Source: Maylandia zebra
Taxonomy: Eukaryota > Chordata > Actinopteri > Cichliformes > Cichlidae
Length of the DNA stretch: 64,000 nt
Assembly: GCF_041146795.1 (NCBI RefSeq)
Contig: NC_135185.1
Coordinates: forward strand, 28,207,529 to 28,271,528
Reading direction: 5' to 3'
Shown: piece by piece, positions 50,901 to 61,910 of the stretch
Numbering within the stretch: the first letter of the stretch is position 1
Layout of the letters: each line of letters opens with the position of its first letter
Notes under the pieces: generated by a model
What the model saw: only the letters and a program-made list of their open reading frames with translations
The model's database searches: none
What the model was told of the DNA's origin: nothing
Translations under genes and position numbers: made by a program

Positions 50901-53900
50901 CCTGTGTGTTTAGTGTGACATTTTAGCACATCGTATTGGTTTTTAAATATTTTGCACACAGCAGTGGATCAGAAAAGTGAAATTCTGTCCAATAAAGAGC
51001 CATCTAAATAAAACAAACAAACATTAAACTGAATGAACATTTGTGGTGACTGTAATAATACACAGACACTTTATTGGACACACCTTGCTTGTACTGGGTT
51101 GGACCCCTTTTTGCTTTAAAAACTGCTTTAATTCTTTGTGGCACAGATTCAACAAGATGCTGCAAATTTGTTTGCTGCCTATTATGCAAATCCTCCCAAT
51201 CCACCACATCCCAGAGGTGCTCTACTGGACTGAGATCTTGTGACTGCGGAGGTCATCAGAGTACAGTGGGTACAGTTTGACATGACTTGAGCTCTGTCAA
51301 ATAGCGCATATTCCTGCAAGGTGCAGTCACCAGAAGATAGATACACTGTCGTTATAAAGAGATGGACAGGGTCAAGAACAATACTCAGGTAAGCTTTGGT
51401 GTTTAAACAATGCTCAGGGAAGCCACTAAGGGGTATAAGATGTGTCAAGAAAATGTTACCCGCATTATTACAACAGCAGCATGAACTGGTGCTACAATGC
51501 AGGATGGATCCATGCTTTCATACTGCTTACACCAAATTCTATTGTCCAATTTTTATGAGCCCATGTGAACTATAGCCTCAGTTTCCTGTTCTTATTTGGC
51601 GGGAGTGATGCCAGGTTTACAAAGACAAAAAAAAAAAAAGAAGAAGAGTAATTTCACCTCAAGTTAAAATAATTTCAACAAGCCATAGTTACTACAGCTG
51701 ATTACATTTATTCCATGAACACCCACTGACTCAACTGCAGCTTTGATAACAAGAGCAACTCAGCAGGACTTCTGGGTGTTCTAGTCTGACTGACTCACCA
51801 GAAGTGGACGTTACAAATCAACTTCCTCTGGCTTCCCGTGTCTTTGTTGACCATGCTTTGATTTTAAAACGTGATCAAAGGGGGGGAAAAACAACTTGGA
51901 ATCACAACATGAAATGATAAGTTTAAAAAAATGGGCCTTTCATAAATCTAGTAGGCTCTTACAGCTTTGACTACAAATATTGTTTAATGTGGAATTATCA
52001 CAATTTAGCTTATATGCTCCTTCTCACATGGCAAAGATCACTGACTTTACTGTTTGTTCGTGTGCGACATGTTGCCCTTCACACTACAAAAGTACAATTA
52101 CTTTACAGCAAACCATAAAGATATTTGTGACCTAAAGTTTCCGAAATATAAAAGTGGAATATAATATGGACCAAGTTTCATTGTTTATACAACAGTTCAC
52201 AACACAACTCCAGCAGGGCCTTTCCACTACTTTTCTGTAAAGTGCTTTTTTTGCTTTAAGAAAATCAGTCATCACAATTAAAGCTTTGAAGGCCTAAAGT
52301 GAATGTTTATTCAGCACACATTTTTAACTTATCTGGAAAAACAAAAAAATCCATAAAAAACAAAAACAAACATACCCCCTATGCTTCATATTATCAAGTA
52401 ACCCAATTTCTTTTTCAAGTTCAGACTAGCCTGCTACTTGAATCCCTCAAGGGAACCAGGAAATTACAAGCTAGCGAATTGCTACACACACACACACGGC
52501 CACTCCTATTGACGTCAAGCCCTAGTGATTAAGAGATGAGACAGAAGTAATACTACAAAGGCACCTCACAGACACCAGCCAGATCTGCATCAAACCAGAC
52601 TGCACACTGGAATTTTTTTCCAACACATTTTAATCTACATGTCAACCTTTCACCTAAACTCCAAATTAGGTGACAATAAGCAAAGCCCCTGAATGCAATC
52701 TACATTAAAATATGGTGACTGCCTGGAAATGGAGTATTCATTTGTTAAAAATATCTACAGGGTGACCAGCATCACAGTTACCTTCCTTATGTAACTATGG
52801 AGGTAACAGACACACACACAACAGTCATGATAAGATCTTAACAACAGCCCGGTGCGCTTTTTAGGATGTTCCATGAAACCAGTTTGCACCCATGTTGAGT
52901 TGCCAATGTTTCAAAAAATGTTGTTCTGACAACCAAACGTTTTTAGAGATCCACCCACCATATTTTGCATCATTACAAATAACATTTTTTCCTTAAAGAC
53001 AACTGTTTGCATATACACACACAGCAAGCTTTTCTGAAAACAGTGTTATTCTTACTATTTTGCCATCAGCCTACCTGCAGGTTGTTTTCTCTTTCATGAC
53101 TTTCACCATCTTATGACCACCTTTTTTGGGGTTTTTAATCTCAGGATTCACTCTGTTCATCAGACTATTTTTTGGTCTTGTGACTGCTTATAACCATCTT
53201 TTATCCTCTTGTTTTTTTTGTAGTCTAATCTAAGATTTATACACAGAAGCATAATCTCATCACCTGTCTGCCTATTTTAGAACATCTAAGAATGACAGAA
53301 AGACCTGGATGAGTAATCTGCTTGCTGCAGAGTTATCCTCTTCTACAGTCAATACTAATAACCACTTTTTCACTCAAGCACTTCAATAAAACTCATGAAA
53401 ATCTGCTACATATTGCAGTCGATGCAGACTGTCTGGCTGGATTAAGAGTTTACAAATAATCCCTGTGCAGTTGAGTTGTATTACAGTCCTACACATTTTA
53501 TTTGTTGTGGGAAAGTAATGGTTGCAGTGGCTAGATGTTAAGGATTTCCTACATTTAAAAATAAAGGCTCTGGCCACCAGACCTGTAATAGAAATATGTT
53601 AACCACTTTTAAGTAAGGTTTACTTATAAATAATGCCAACCTTAAATATTAGGTGTTATTAGCTTTTTTGTTTGACTGATTGTTTTTTTTTTGTATGCAC
53701 TGTAAGGTGACATAGACTGTTTAATAATGTGCTTCTCACCGAGAAAGGCCCGTTTGGGGCCTGGAAAATCTTCTTTTTCCATCACACACCTTTGGGCTCT
53801 GATAACTTATAATAGCCATACTTATTTGTTTTTGTTATTTTTTGTTTTGTTTTGTTTGTTTTACCTAACCATTAATGAATTAGTTATTTTTTAAGATACA

Positions 53901-54824
53901 ACTCAACTTATTTATGTCAAAAATGGTTTATCAACTTTCTCTTGTTCTACCACACAGACCTCCAAATGAAGCCTTCAATTGGGCTTCTGTATAAATAAAA
54001 GTTACTAGCCACTAACATGATATTATGGCACTCTGATGATTATTAAAGTTGATCACTCTGGTGGTGGGATTTTGTGCAATTGATATTGCTCAGTATTGAG
54101 GGGGTACAGTATATTCTACAAGGCCTTCCAAAACAAGATAATTATGCCTACTTCTGGTTTTATAGTTAAGCACAAATTAATACGCGGAAATCTCAAACCA
54201 AGGCCTGCTCCCCCCCCCAAAAAAGCCTCAACGTTTCAGCAGAAACCGCACACCACACTGATCACATGAGCGCTGGCAGCCTTTCACTGAAGTGTCAAGG
54301 TTGGCACCTAAAGTCCAAACAGTACACCACCAGTGATACACTATTAATAAGCTATACAATAAGCAAAGTGTCACACTCAAAATAAATGTAAATAACGCTG
54401 ATGTTGCATGCAGGAAGTCTTAGCAATGGTCACAAACAAAAACGTTGCTGGCTAAGTAGCACTTATTTAACGCAGATTTAATCTAAGTAAAAAAAGAAGA
54501 AGTCTAGATTGATGTAAAGGGTAGTGACCAGTTGATGCTGTTTACCTGTTAACTCGACATTTTTGATAGTTTTTATCAGGTTGACCTACATTTGTAGGCT
54601 AGCTGCGTTAGCCATTGCTAACAGCGCCGCTAGCCGACACATTTTGACGAAACACACCGAACTAGCCTCTAACCTTGAAAAAAGGCCACAGTGTCGCAGG
54701 TCTCACAATAACCAAACGTTAAATAGAGACACATTTTCCAGTTATGCTTAAAAACTGGGCACATACGTAGCATTAGCCGGCACTGCTCTTACCTCTTCTT
54801 TTCGGGTACAGTTCCTGTGTCCAT
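41904..54824 (-). CDS. hif1a: Hypoxia-inducible factor 1 alpha
   Basis: Oxygen-regulated bHLH-PAS factor that pairs with ARNT to activate hypoxia genes. Fifteen exons: 54824-54793, 47011-46821, 46491-46340, 46059-45975, 45410-45301, 44722-44520, 44322-44216, 44082-43935, 43779-43433, 43336-43128, 43017-42895, 42773-42532, 42436-42337, 42245-42155, 42064-41904, giving 766 aa (human 826). Exon 1 encodes [10 protein letters not shown]. The bHLH follows ([20 protein letters not shown], about 13-70), then PAS-A (about 80-150) and PAS-B (about 225-340). Prolyl-hydroxylation sites are intact: LTMLAP (Pro about 444) and [14 protein letters not shown] (Pro about 581). The nuclear-localisation stretch is QNAQRKRK. 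The C-terminal activation domain keeps the FIH target Asn (about 744, DCEVNAP) and ends [15 protein letters not shown]. An acidic Glu/Lys run (about 391-406) precedes the N-ODD. Teleosts have two hif1a copies; I cannot tell which this is. Confidence 0.97.
42249..42280. repeat. (AAAT)n microsatellite
   Basis: About eight AAAT units immediately next to the acceptor of hif1a exon 14. Confidence 0.9.
43851..43890. repeat. Perfect 18-base hairpin in a short hif1a intron
   Basis: Arm ATAATCCTAACCCTTACC (43851-43868), loop CTTA, and the exact reverse complement (43873-43890). It lies in the 155-base intron between exons 8 and 9. The arms contain TAACCC/GGGTTA but are not a telomere array. Confidence 0.95.
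44723..45300 (-). other. hif1a intron 5
   Basis: 578-base intron; nothing recognised in it. Confidence 0.5.
45411..45974 (-). other. hif1a intron 4
   Basis: 564-base intron; nothing recognised in it. Confidence 0.5.
47012..47335 (-). promoter_or_regulatory. Possible alternative promoter and start just upstream of hif1a exon 2
   Basis: On the minus strand two CCAAT boxes (47271-47267 and 47227-47223) lie 180 and 135 bases upstream of an ATG at 47088. That ATG is in frame with the bHLH exon without any stop ([12 protein letters not shown]...[12 protein letters not shown]). Transcription from here would give an alternative N-terminus. This is inference. Confidence 0.3.
47336..51051 (-). other. 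hif1a intron 1, middle part
   Basis: AT-rich intron. No exon or clear mobile element recognised; a pair of overlapping inverted repeats is at 49429-49467. Open frames are short and unrelated to known proteins. Confidence 0.5.
49429..49467. repeat. Two overlapping, mutually exclusive hairpins
   Basis: CTATACACC (49429-49437) pairs with GGTGTATAG (49448-49456), while AGCATAGCGAG (49438-49448) pairs with CTCGCTATGCT (49457-49467). Both matches are perfect and they overlap. Confidence 0.9.
51052..51640 (-). mobile_element. Tc1-like DNA transposon remnant in hif1a intron 1
   Basis: Begins with a Tc1-type end (CACTTTATTGGACACACCTTGC) and carries, read on the minus strand, decayed transposase sequence. 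Conserved DNA blocks such as GGTTGGACCCC, CACATCCCAGAGGTGCTCTA and CAGGATGGATCCATGCTTTC identify a widespread fish Tc1 family. Internal deletions and loss of the right end leave about 590 of an expected 1.2-1.6 kb. Confidence 0.7.
51641..54792 (-). other. hif1a intron 1, promoter-proximal part
   Basis: AT-rich intronic sequence. No exon, RNA gene or clear element recognised. The last 250 bases before exon 1 become GC-richer and contain repeated GCTAGC/TTAGC motifs. Confidence 0.5.
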
Positions 54825-55200
54825 TTCAGGACGAAAAGACCTGTGTGGAGTCTCTCTATCGGTATAGAGCTGTGTTCGGGCCCGTCAAGAAATGAACCAA
54901 AATCCCACGATTTCCTACCGATATCAGTCCGTAAATCCTTAAGTGGATTGCATAAGAGTCCTCTCTTTGTGGATTTAGTTTAACAAATCAAACTCTCGAC
55001 CGCTAAAACAGATCCTCCGTCGACTTTCCTTCAGAAATATTGCCACGCTGGAGAGACGTTCAATTGCCGAGACAATGTTGCTTCAGAGTAAAAGTGTTCA
55101 CTCCTCCTCCGTTCCGCGGACGCGCAGTCACACGCTTCTTTTCTTTTTTTTTTTGCATCGAGGACGCGCACAGGAAATCCGAGCGTCCCACCGACAAACG
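54825..55200 (-). promoter_or_regulatory. hif1a 5' UTR and promoter region
   Basis: GC-richer than its surroundings with CpG-containing stretches (CCGCGGACGCGCAG near 55115). Transcription start inferred from position only. Confidence 0.45.
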
Positions 55201-55714
55201 ACAGATTGCTGTAATTTTCAAGAAGATCCTACAACAGCGAGACATACAGCGACTGTTAATAGCTAAATATCACTCTGAGGTAAATAAACACATGTAATAA
55301 AATTAAAAAAAGCACTGTTTTAAATAGTGTTAAATGTAGAGCTCTTTACAAAAGCTGTTCATAAACAGTCACAGTGAGTTATACCACAAATAGTGTCACA
55401 GCACTGTATTTAAGCCTAAACAATAATATCATTATGCACCAGTATTTTTATATGCAGTTACAATTCATTACAGGCTTTTTAGCACCCAACAAAGGACTGA
55501 CATTAACAAAACTCCTCAGTGTTGTAACATTTTGTTTGTTTGTTTTATAATATTCGAGTTTCTTTGTTCAAACAAACAAAAAGATCAGAATCACTGCTTT
55601 ATTGTGCGTTGATGGTAAGTTTACTGTTGTGTCGCCCCTTGAGTCTGAGCCAGGAAAAATTCTGAAATGTTATTAGACTTTAGAAGTTAAAAAGTTCAAG
55701 GGCAGATGAGGATT

Positions 55715-56840
55715 TCTTTGGTCCTGGAGGCGGGCTTGGTAAATTTCCTCCACTGCTCTGGATATTTCTGTCCAATCAGACTTCCTTCACCTCCTCCTTC
55801 ACCCTGTGGAATTCATTTTACAATGAAATATGTGATTCAGTTTTACTTTGGAAATGAAAAATAATAGTAAAAGAAAAGCAAAAAGGAGGAAACTGTGTAT
55901 GAAAAAACGTTTTGGTTAACTGTAAATAACTGGACTGAAAAATAACTAAAGTAATATTATGTACTTAGAAGAGCTAATTATGACAACATAATAATGGACA
56001 CCAAATGTCTTTCACTTTAGTCTTTTCACATTGCTACAACACTGTATGTACCAATAAAATACAAATATATTTACTAAGTCTGTATTTTTTACTTTATGGC
56101 TTGTAGTTACCTCCACAATGTGTTATAATCCTTTTAGTATAGTGTAAAAGCCTCATGTCTTTATATTTTGTTTCCAAGGAGACCGACTTTCTTGTAAATT
56201 TTAATGTGGTCTTGAGCAATAGCTCTCCAGGCTTTGTGAAGGTCTTTCCAAGGTTTTCCTTGGACATTGGCTGCTTTTTTTTACTCACTGACAATCCAAT
56301 TGTTATACCTGACCATTTTCAAATTGTTTTCAAATTTCAAATTTTTATATTGTTTTGTTACTATCAGCCTGTAAGAAAAACATGTTTTTTTAGTTATTTT
56401 TAAAGATTCATCTGTTAAAAATGCCAAAGATAACACAGTTTGATGGGCACCAAAGCGATGATTTCCAAAGAACTATTTGCTGAAAACTTGGTATATCATA
56501 GCAACAATATCTGAAAGCCATGTCCTTAAGAAATAGGAAAAATTCTGCAAAGACCTGACACAGGACCTACAGAGGATTATCTGACTCCTCAGTTGAGTCA
56601 CGTAATGTTCACTGAAGCCTCATCAGTTTCAGTGGAAGGGTAGCTATCAAGAAGCCATTGTTAAGGAAGAGAAATAGGGAGAAAACGCTGAGATGTGCCA
56701 AATTACATCACTTGTAACAGGTTGTATGTAATGTTGAATCGAAGATTAAAATTTTGGGTTCAAATGATCATTAGTTTGTATGGAGAAAGTCAGGAGAGAT
56801 CCATAACAGTGAGTGTCTGCATCCATCTTTTTGAACAGTC
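55715..56840 (+). mobile_element. Tc1-like remnant with shared left flank (second composite copy)
   Basis: The left part (55722-56130) resembles 24598-24908 (both contain GTAAATTTCCT and ATATTTCTGTCCA followed by CTTC and TCACC). The right part is a decayed Tc1-like element of the same family: GCAAAGACCTGACACAGGAC, CACTGAAGCCTCATCA, AGGGAGAAAACGCTGAG and GAAAGTCAGGAGAGA match transposase-coding blocks in order. It is preceded on the left by 55201-55714, in which nothing was recognised. Confidence 0.6.
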
Positions 56841-56932
56841 CTCTATACCAACGGTTCACTCCTAAGATTGTGTTTAACAAATACTATCCATATTATAAGA
56901 AATAATAATAAAACACATATAAAGAAAATGGT

Positions 56933-57207
56933 AGGGCAGCACGGTGGCACGGTTAGCACTGTTGCCGCACAGCAAGAAGGTCCTGAGTTCAATTCCACCA
57001 TCAGGCCGGGGTCTTTCTGTGTGGAGTTTGCATGTTCTCCCCGTGTTTGCGTGGGGATAGGTTAATTGGTTAATCTAAATTGCCCATAGGTCTGTGTCTC
57101 TATGTGTTAGACTGGCGACCTGTCCAGGCTGTACCCTGCCTCTGGCCCTATGACAGCTGGGATAGGCTCCAGCGACCCTGGAAAGGATAAGCAAATGGAT
57201 GGATGGA
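56933..57207 (+). mobile_element. Teleost SINE-like repeat
   Basis: Starts AGGGCAGCACGGTGGCACGG and includes CAGCAAGAAGGTCCTGAGTT, TGCATGTTCTCCCCGTGT, ACTGGCGACCTGTCCAGG and ACAGCTGGGATAGGCTCC, ending in ATGGATGGATGG. This is one of the commonest fish interspersed repeats. The middle is shorter than in typical copies. Confidence 0.75.
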
Positions 57208-57308
57208 AACAGTAGATATTTTTAAAACTCAACTGAAACCAGAAAATCACCTCTGAAAGTAACTTCAATTACACCAAAAACTAACTAAACTAAACTTATG
57301 TTTACTTT

Positions 57309-57480
57309 GGGGCGGCAGGGATAGCTCAGTAGGTAGAGTGTTGGCCCCATGATCGGAAGGTCGGTGGTTCAAACCCACCGAACGGCTACCCTGCGCAAGG
57401 CACTGTCCCTACACACTGCGCCCAATGGCTGCCCACTGCTTCACTGATTGAATGGGTTAAATTCTAAATCACAGAAAAAG
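57309..57480 (+). mobile_element. tRNA-derived SINE
   Basis: The head has a Pol III A box (TAGCTCAGTAGGTAGAG, about 57322) and B box (GGTTCAAACCC, about 57367), followed by the unrelated body CAAGGCACTGTCCCTACACACTGCGCCCAATGGCTGCCCACTGC. It resembles cichlid tRNA-derived SINEs. It is not a functional tRNA gene: there is no matching acceptor stem and no 3' end at the right place. Confidence 0.75.
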
Positions 57481-60400
57481 TTAGTCGCAGGTTAGTTTGT
57501 TCTTTGTGTTGCCTTACAATGCTACTAGGTGAACACATATTGATTGTTGCATCTGGTCACGATAGTTAGACAAAGCCTTTGCAGTGACTTCCCGTTAGAT
57601 AAAGGGTGTGTGGCACAACGCCCCTGAATTGAACTTTATCTTGACGGTTCATATTGAAACCTGGGAGGGTTACATTTTTATTCATTACACAAGGCAAAAA
57701 AAGAGAGAAAAGTGTAGAAATTGAAGTTAAATCCTGATAAAATCCTTTATTACTAGACCTAGAAACTAGAGAGACCTGAGGAAATTAGTTTAAAGTAAAC
57801 CATGCATGTCTACATAGGATTAATTGTGTGTGGGTTTTTTTATATGCCTATTGCGTCCTTTAAATGTAAATCTGATGGATTTTTTTTTTTTTTATAACAT
57901 AGCTGTGCAATATGTGCTTTGGCAACACTAACTGAGCTTATAGGTTTATTTTGCCTCATTATGCTACTATTCAACATGAAAGTCAACAATGACCTTTCAC
58001 TTTAAAATTCACAGAAGTGTTGAAATGCAAAAGGAAGATTGCATTGTCATTGTTATAAAAGACACCATCTGATAGGAAGCAGTTTTCTTTGTCTGAATCA
58101 CTTTACGTAAATTCTAAGAGTTTATGAGTAATGATCTTATATTAACTATAGGTCAGAGTGAATATGAGGCCATTATCTATTCATTTACTGACAAAAATGA
58201 AGCCATTGATTTATAGATTTCTATAGGGAATTACTTATGTGACGTCTGTGCAGAGAGACTTTTTTTCCATTATCGGTCGCTACTTTGGGGGTTACCAATC
58301 AAATGCATAGGACAGCAGGGTCAAACGCTTATTCAATCAGTCATTGCAGAGACACTGCTGGCAGCTATCAGGAAGTCTCAGTAATGAACGCTGAAGGAAA
58401 GCTCATAAATCTCTCCTTCACTGAGACACAACCTGGGGAAAGCTGCCAAACTGAGGCACAACAAAGGATAAACAATAAGCAAAGTTGCTTAATCCAGTGT
58501 CCTATGCTTTATATAGCACATGTCGACCGTCGTTGTTAGGGAAAGCTTAATGTAGATTAGTGGGCTGCTGTAAAGTCCACATCAAGGTTCTTCTAAATAA
58601 TGAGTGATCAGAGGCTTAACAGGGGTTTGAACCGCAACGGGAAGAAATTTGTGACACACCACTGGCTCAAATGTATAGACAGGCAGCAAGTTGTGCTGGA
58701 CCAGGAAAGTTTTCAGTGCAGTTTAGTAGCTAAAACACCATCATTTTAACAAAAGATCTTTCTGCATTTGATTTTTTAATGATGGTGGTGGAGAATCGTC
58801 ACCATAGCTATTTCTTTGGGTTGAGATGGGTTGCTATGGAGGCCATACTCATGTAAGCTTCCAGTCCCTCATCATGCCACATGGATGGAGCTATTTTCAT
58901 CATGGACAACTGCTCTGACATGTTTCGTCAAAGGGTCGAGGTAATCACTCATAAAAATTTGTTTTCATTTCATGGTGTTGCTTCACTCAGAGGGGAGAAC
59001 CGGACTGAAAACCACACCAACATAGCAGGTTCAAGCAGGTTCCTTAGCTCAAAAGGTTTGTTCTGTGCTCAGAAAGCAGAGGAGGCTTCGTTTTGAGGCA
59101 TTTCCGAGTATTAAGGTGCTAATGTGCAGTATTTAGAGACAGAATCTTCCACAGGACACCCAGCTGAAGAGATAAACAGATGTTGAGACCCAAACTTCCT
59201 CATTCAAACTAACAGGAAGACTCCGTCCTGGAGGGCTGGGCTTGTTCGTGTCTGTGCAAGTTCCGGAGGAAAGAGATTCATCTCAACACAGGGTTTTCTT
59301 TTCTTTTTTGTCATTGTGTTTTCAAAGTTTTTGCTTTTATTTCCAACATCATGCAGTATACAATACTGCATTTATATATGAATTCAATGTCACCCCCCTG
59401 AAAAAAAGCATCACTTTTTCCTCTCTCGTGTCTTCCTTTTTCTAGCAAAGGCGACAGTAGTGACGCTGTGTGGTTTCCTGTTTATTCTCTGCTGGTTTGC
59501 TGGCCCTCCACTAGACGCACAGCACAGAACTGCAGGGTTTCAAGACTTACGTGTTTTTCTTATATTTTTTATGGATAAGAATAAACAAACAACAAACAAC
59601 AAAAACGTGAATTCACTTATCCAAGCAGGTCTGTAGAAAGTGCTGGAAGCTTTCAAACACTCTGGCAACAGTTGGACAATACACTAACAGTGTTGTGAAA
59701 TCTACAGACTTTCAATATTTCACAGTTACCATGAATCATCGAGCTGCTTTCACCTCAGATGAAATCTTGCATCATCGTCTACATGCCTGGCGGAGCAATT
59801 TACATGGAGAATCACTGCGACGGATGCCAAGTTTTTCTTACTGGGTGTGGGCCACAAATAAAAAAACACAAATACTCTATTATCGGGAATTCAGTGCAGT
59901 GAAATTCTATCCTTTAACCCAATTTCAACCTTTATCTCATTTCAAAACCAATATTTCAGGCTTCAGGTGATTTTAACCCTTTATTTAACAGTGGATGGAC
60001 TCAGCTGTTTCTGTGTGAATTTGTGTTTTTTCCAGAGTGGAGATGCATCACTCAGAAACTATTCCATCTGTGCATGAAATCATTCCAGGATTTGTGTAAC
60101 TTTGACTCTTCTGGGAATCTCCAGCAGATTTAGATCCCAATTTTTTTCCCCCCATCTCTGAGCAGCAAAAGAGCAAAAATTGAGCAAATAGAAGCAATTT
60201 CATCAGAATACAACATAATAAAATACATCCTGTCCACACGTACATACACACTTGCATGAATGTGTAAATGAAGCCAAAACTAAATGTTATTTCAAAAGCT
60301 GGCCACACTCCACATTTGGGTCTGAGGTACAAGTTCTTACAGTTCAAGTGCAGCTCGGGTCCTTGTCAAGCATGTTTTGGCTGGCCACTTGGAACTTTCG

Positions 60401-60531
60401 CACAGTTATATCTCTGGGAAATGTGTCCGCACCGTGTTTTATATGCCAGTGGAAAATGTTTTAGGCAAATGCACAGACACTGAGAAGAGTAAGGGTGACC
60501 GCACGACTGCTAGTGGATCAGTCTCTGAGTC
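57481..60531. other. Space between hif1a and prkch, including the prkch 3' UTR
   Basis: prkch terminates leftward from 60531; a candidate minus-strand AATAAA lies near 59336-59341, which would make a 3' UTR of about 1.2 kb. The remaining sequence is AT-rich. Open frames at 58285-58539 and 59695-59970 have no recognisable protein features. Confidence 0.45.
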
Positions 60532-60947
60532 TTAATTCTCTAGCAGTTCAGGTGAAGTAAAGGAAAAGTTTCTGAATTCCTCCTGGTTGATGGAAGGGAT
60601 CATAGGGTCATCGATGGGCGTGAGCGTGGGCTCTTCCTGAGTAAAATCTGGGTCAAAGTTGTTGACGTCCTCCGGGGTTTTCTGGAGGACAACAATAGAG
60701 TACAGTCACACACACAGAATGTGAGACAAAATCATACACTGCGTAATGTCTGGTGAGTACACCGATTATCATTTAGCATCAATAAAATCATGTGACTTAC
60801 AATCCTGGGCTTGAAAGGTGGCTCAATTTCTCTACGATTTAGCTTCTCCCAGTCGATACCTGTGAAGAAAGCGTGGCTGGTCACAGCCTCCTCTCCACCC
60901 TCTGTGGGCACACAGCCCAGACGCCGTGCCGGGTTTTTGGTCAAGAG
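60532..60947 (-). CDS. prkch: Protein kinase C eta (last two coding exons)
   Basis: Novel-type, calcium-independent, diacylglycerol-activated kinase; only the end of the kinase domain and C-tail lie in the window. Exons 60947-60801 and 60681-60532 (minus), both phase 0. The first encodes the C-lobe end [12 protein letters not shown]...[25 protein letters not shown]. The second encodes the AGC tail: [23 protein letters not shown] with the turn-motif TPID, and the hydrophobic motif [15 protein letters not shown]. The NFSF hydrophobic motif and the SPEL ending fit PKC eta best, and PRKCH neighbours HIF1A in human as well. The upstream intron continues past 64000. Confidence 0.92.
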
Positions 60948-61019
60948 CTGCGAAGATAAAATGCGGATGAATTAAAAACAATTGATGAATTAAAGACCCA
61001 ATTTCATCTAAGCTTTAGC

Positions 61020-61910
61020 TGTCGGACAGATGGCCTCACATCTGACTCTAGAATACTTTGGTATAAAGAGTCCATCGTGAACTCAAGGCCTGCAAGGTGC
61101 TGTGGCTGCAAAAAAAAGCCCAAATCAACACCCCTCCACCACCATGTTTGACGGTTGTTATGAGTTTGGTCTTCTCCAAATATGACACTGTGCATTATGG
61201 CCAGACATTTCCACTTTCGTCTGTCTAAAGGACATTTTTCCAGAAGTCTGTTTGTTCAGATGCAACTTTGCAAGTCTAAGCTGCGCTGCCATGTTCTTTT
61301 CAGAGAGAACAGGCTTTCTCCTGGAAACCCTTCAAAACAAGCCATACTTGTTCAGTCTTCTTCTAATTGAACCGTGATGAACTTTAACATTTAACACACC
61401 AACTGAGGCCTGTAGAGTTGGGATGTAGCTTTTGAGGTTTTTTTCCAGTTTCTATGAGCATTGGATAGTCTGACCTTGGGTTTAATTTGCTGCGACTTCC
61501 ACTCCGGTGAAGATTGGCAGCGGTCTTGAATGTTTCCCTCTTGTGAATAATCGTTCTCTCTGTAGAATAATGAACTTCAGATTGTTTATAAATGGCCTTG
61601 TAACCCTCCCCTAGATTGATGGACAGCAACTTCAACAACTTTTTAAAGACCATTGCTGCTGTCTTTCATCCTTGGCAATGTGATGACACATACCTGAATG
61701 CTTCAGCGCCAAAGCTTATGCTTATACTTCCTGACAAAAAAAGAATTAATCAAATGTTGATTTAGCAGCAACTGCCTGCTACTTATCCTCTTATTTCCTA
61801 TGGAAGCAATAAGGGTCTACCTAGTTTTTCACACACTGTTTTGGGATTTTTGCTTAGGTTCTGTTAAATAAATACCACAGTATAATATGTCATGTTTTGG
61901 AAATCATGTG
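61020..61910 (-). mobile_element. Tc1-like transposon remnant in a prkch intron
   Basis: Minus-strand transposase pieces are readable: the N-terminal helix-turn-helix region (INLGEGYKAIYKQSEVHYSTERTIIHKRETFKT, about 61620-61525) and the C-terminal MDSLYQSILESDVRPSVRQLKL (about 61075-61010). The DNA around 61250-61340 matches the middle. Frames are broken and the stretch around the second catalytic Asp is mostly missing. It is a different Tc1 family from the copies at 24909, 36419, 51052 and 56130. An end-like sequence lies near 61830-61900. Confidence 0.75.

Noticed and set aside
57320-57380. tRNA gene
   Set aside because: A and B boxes belong to a SINE head; no proper acceptor stem, and the SINE body follows.
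59695-59970. 91-codon plus-strand open frame in the prkch 3' region
   Set aside because: No family resemblance, no splice context, and it lies antisense to the probable 3' UTR side of prkch.
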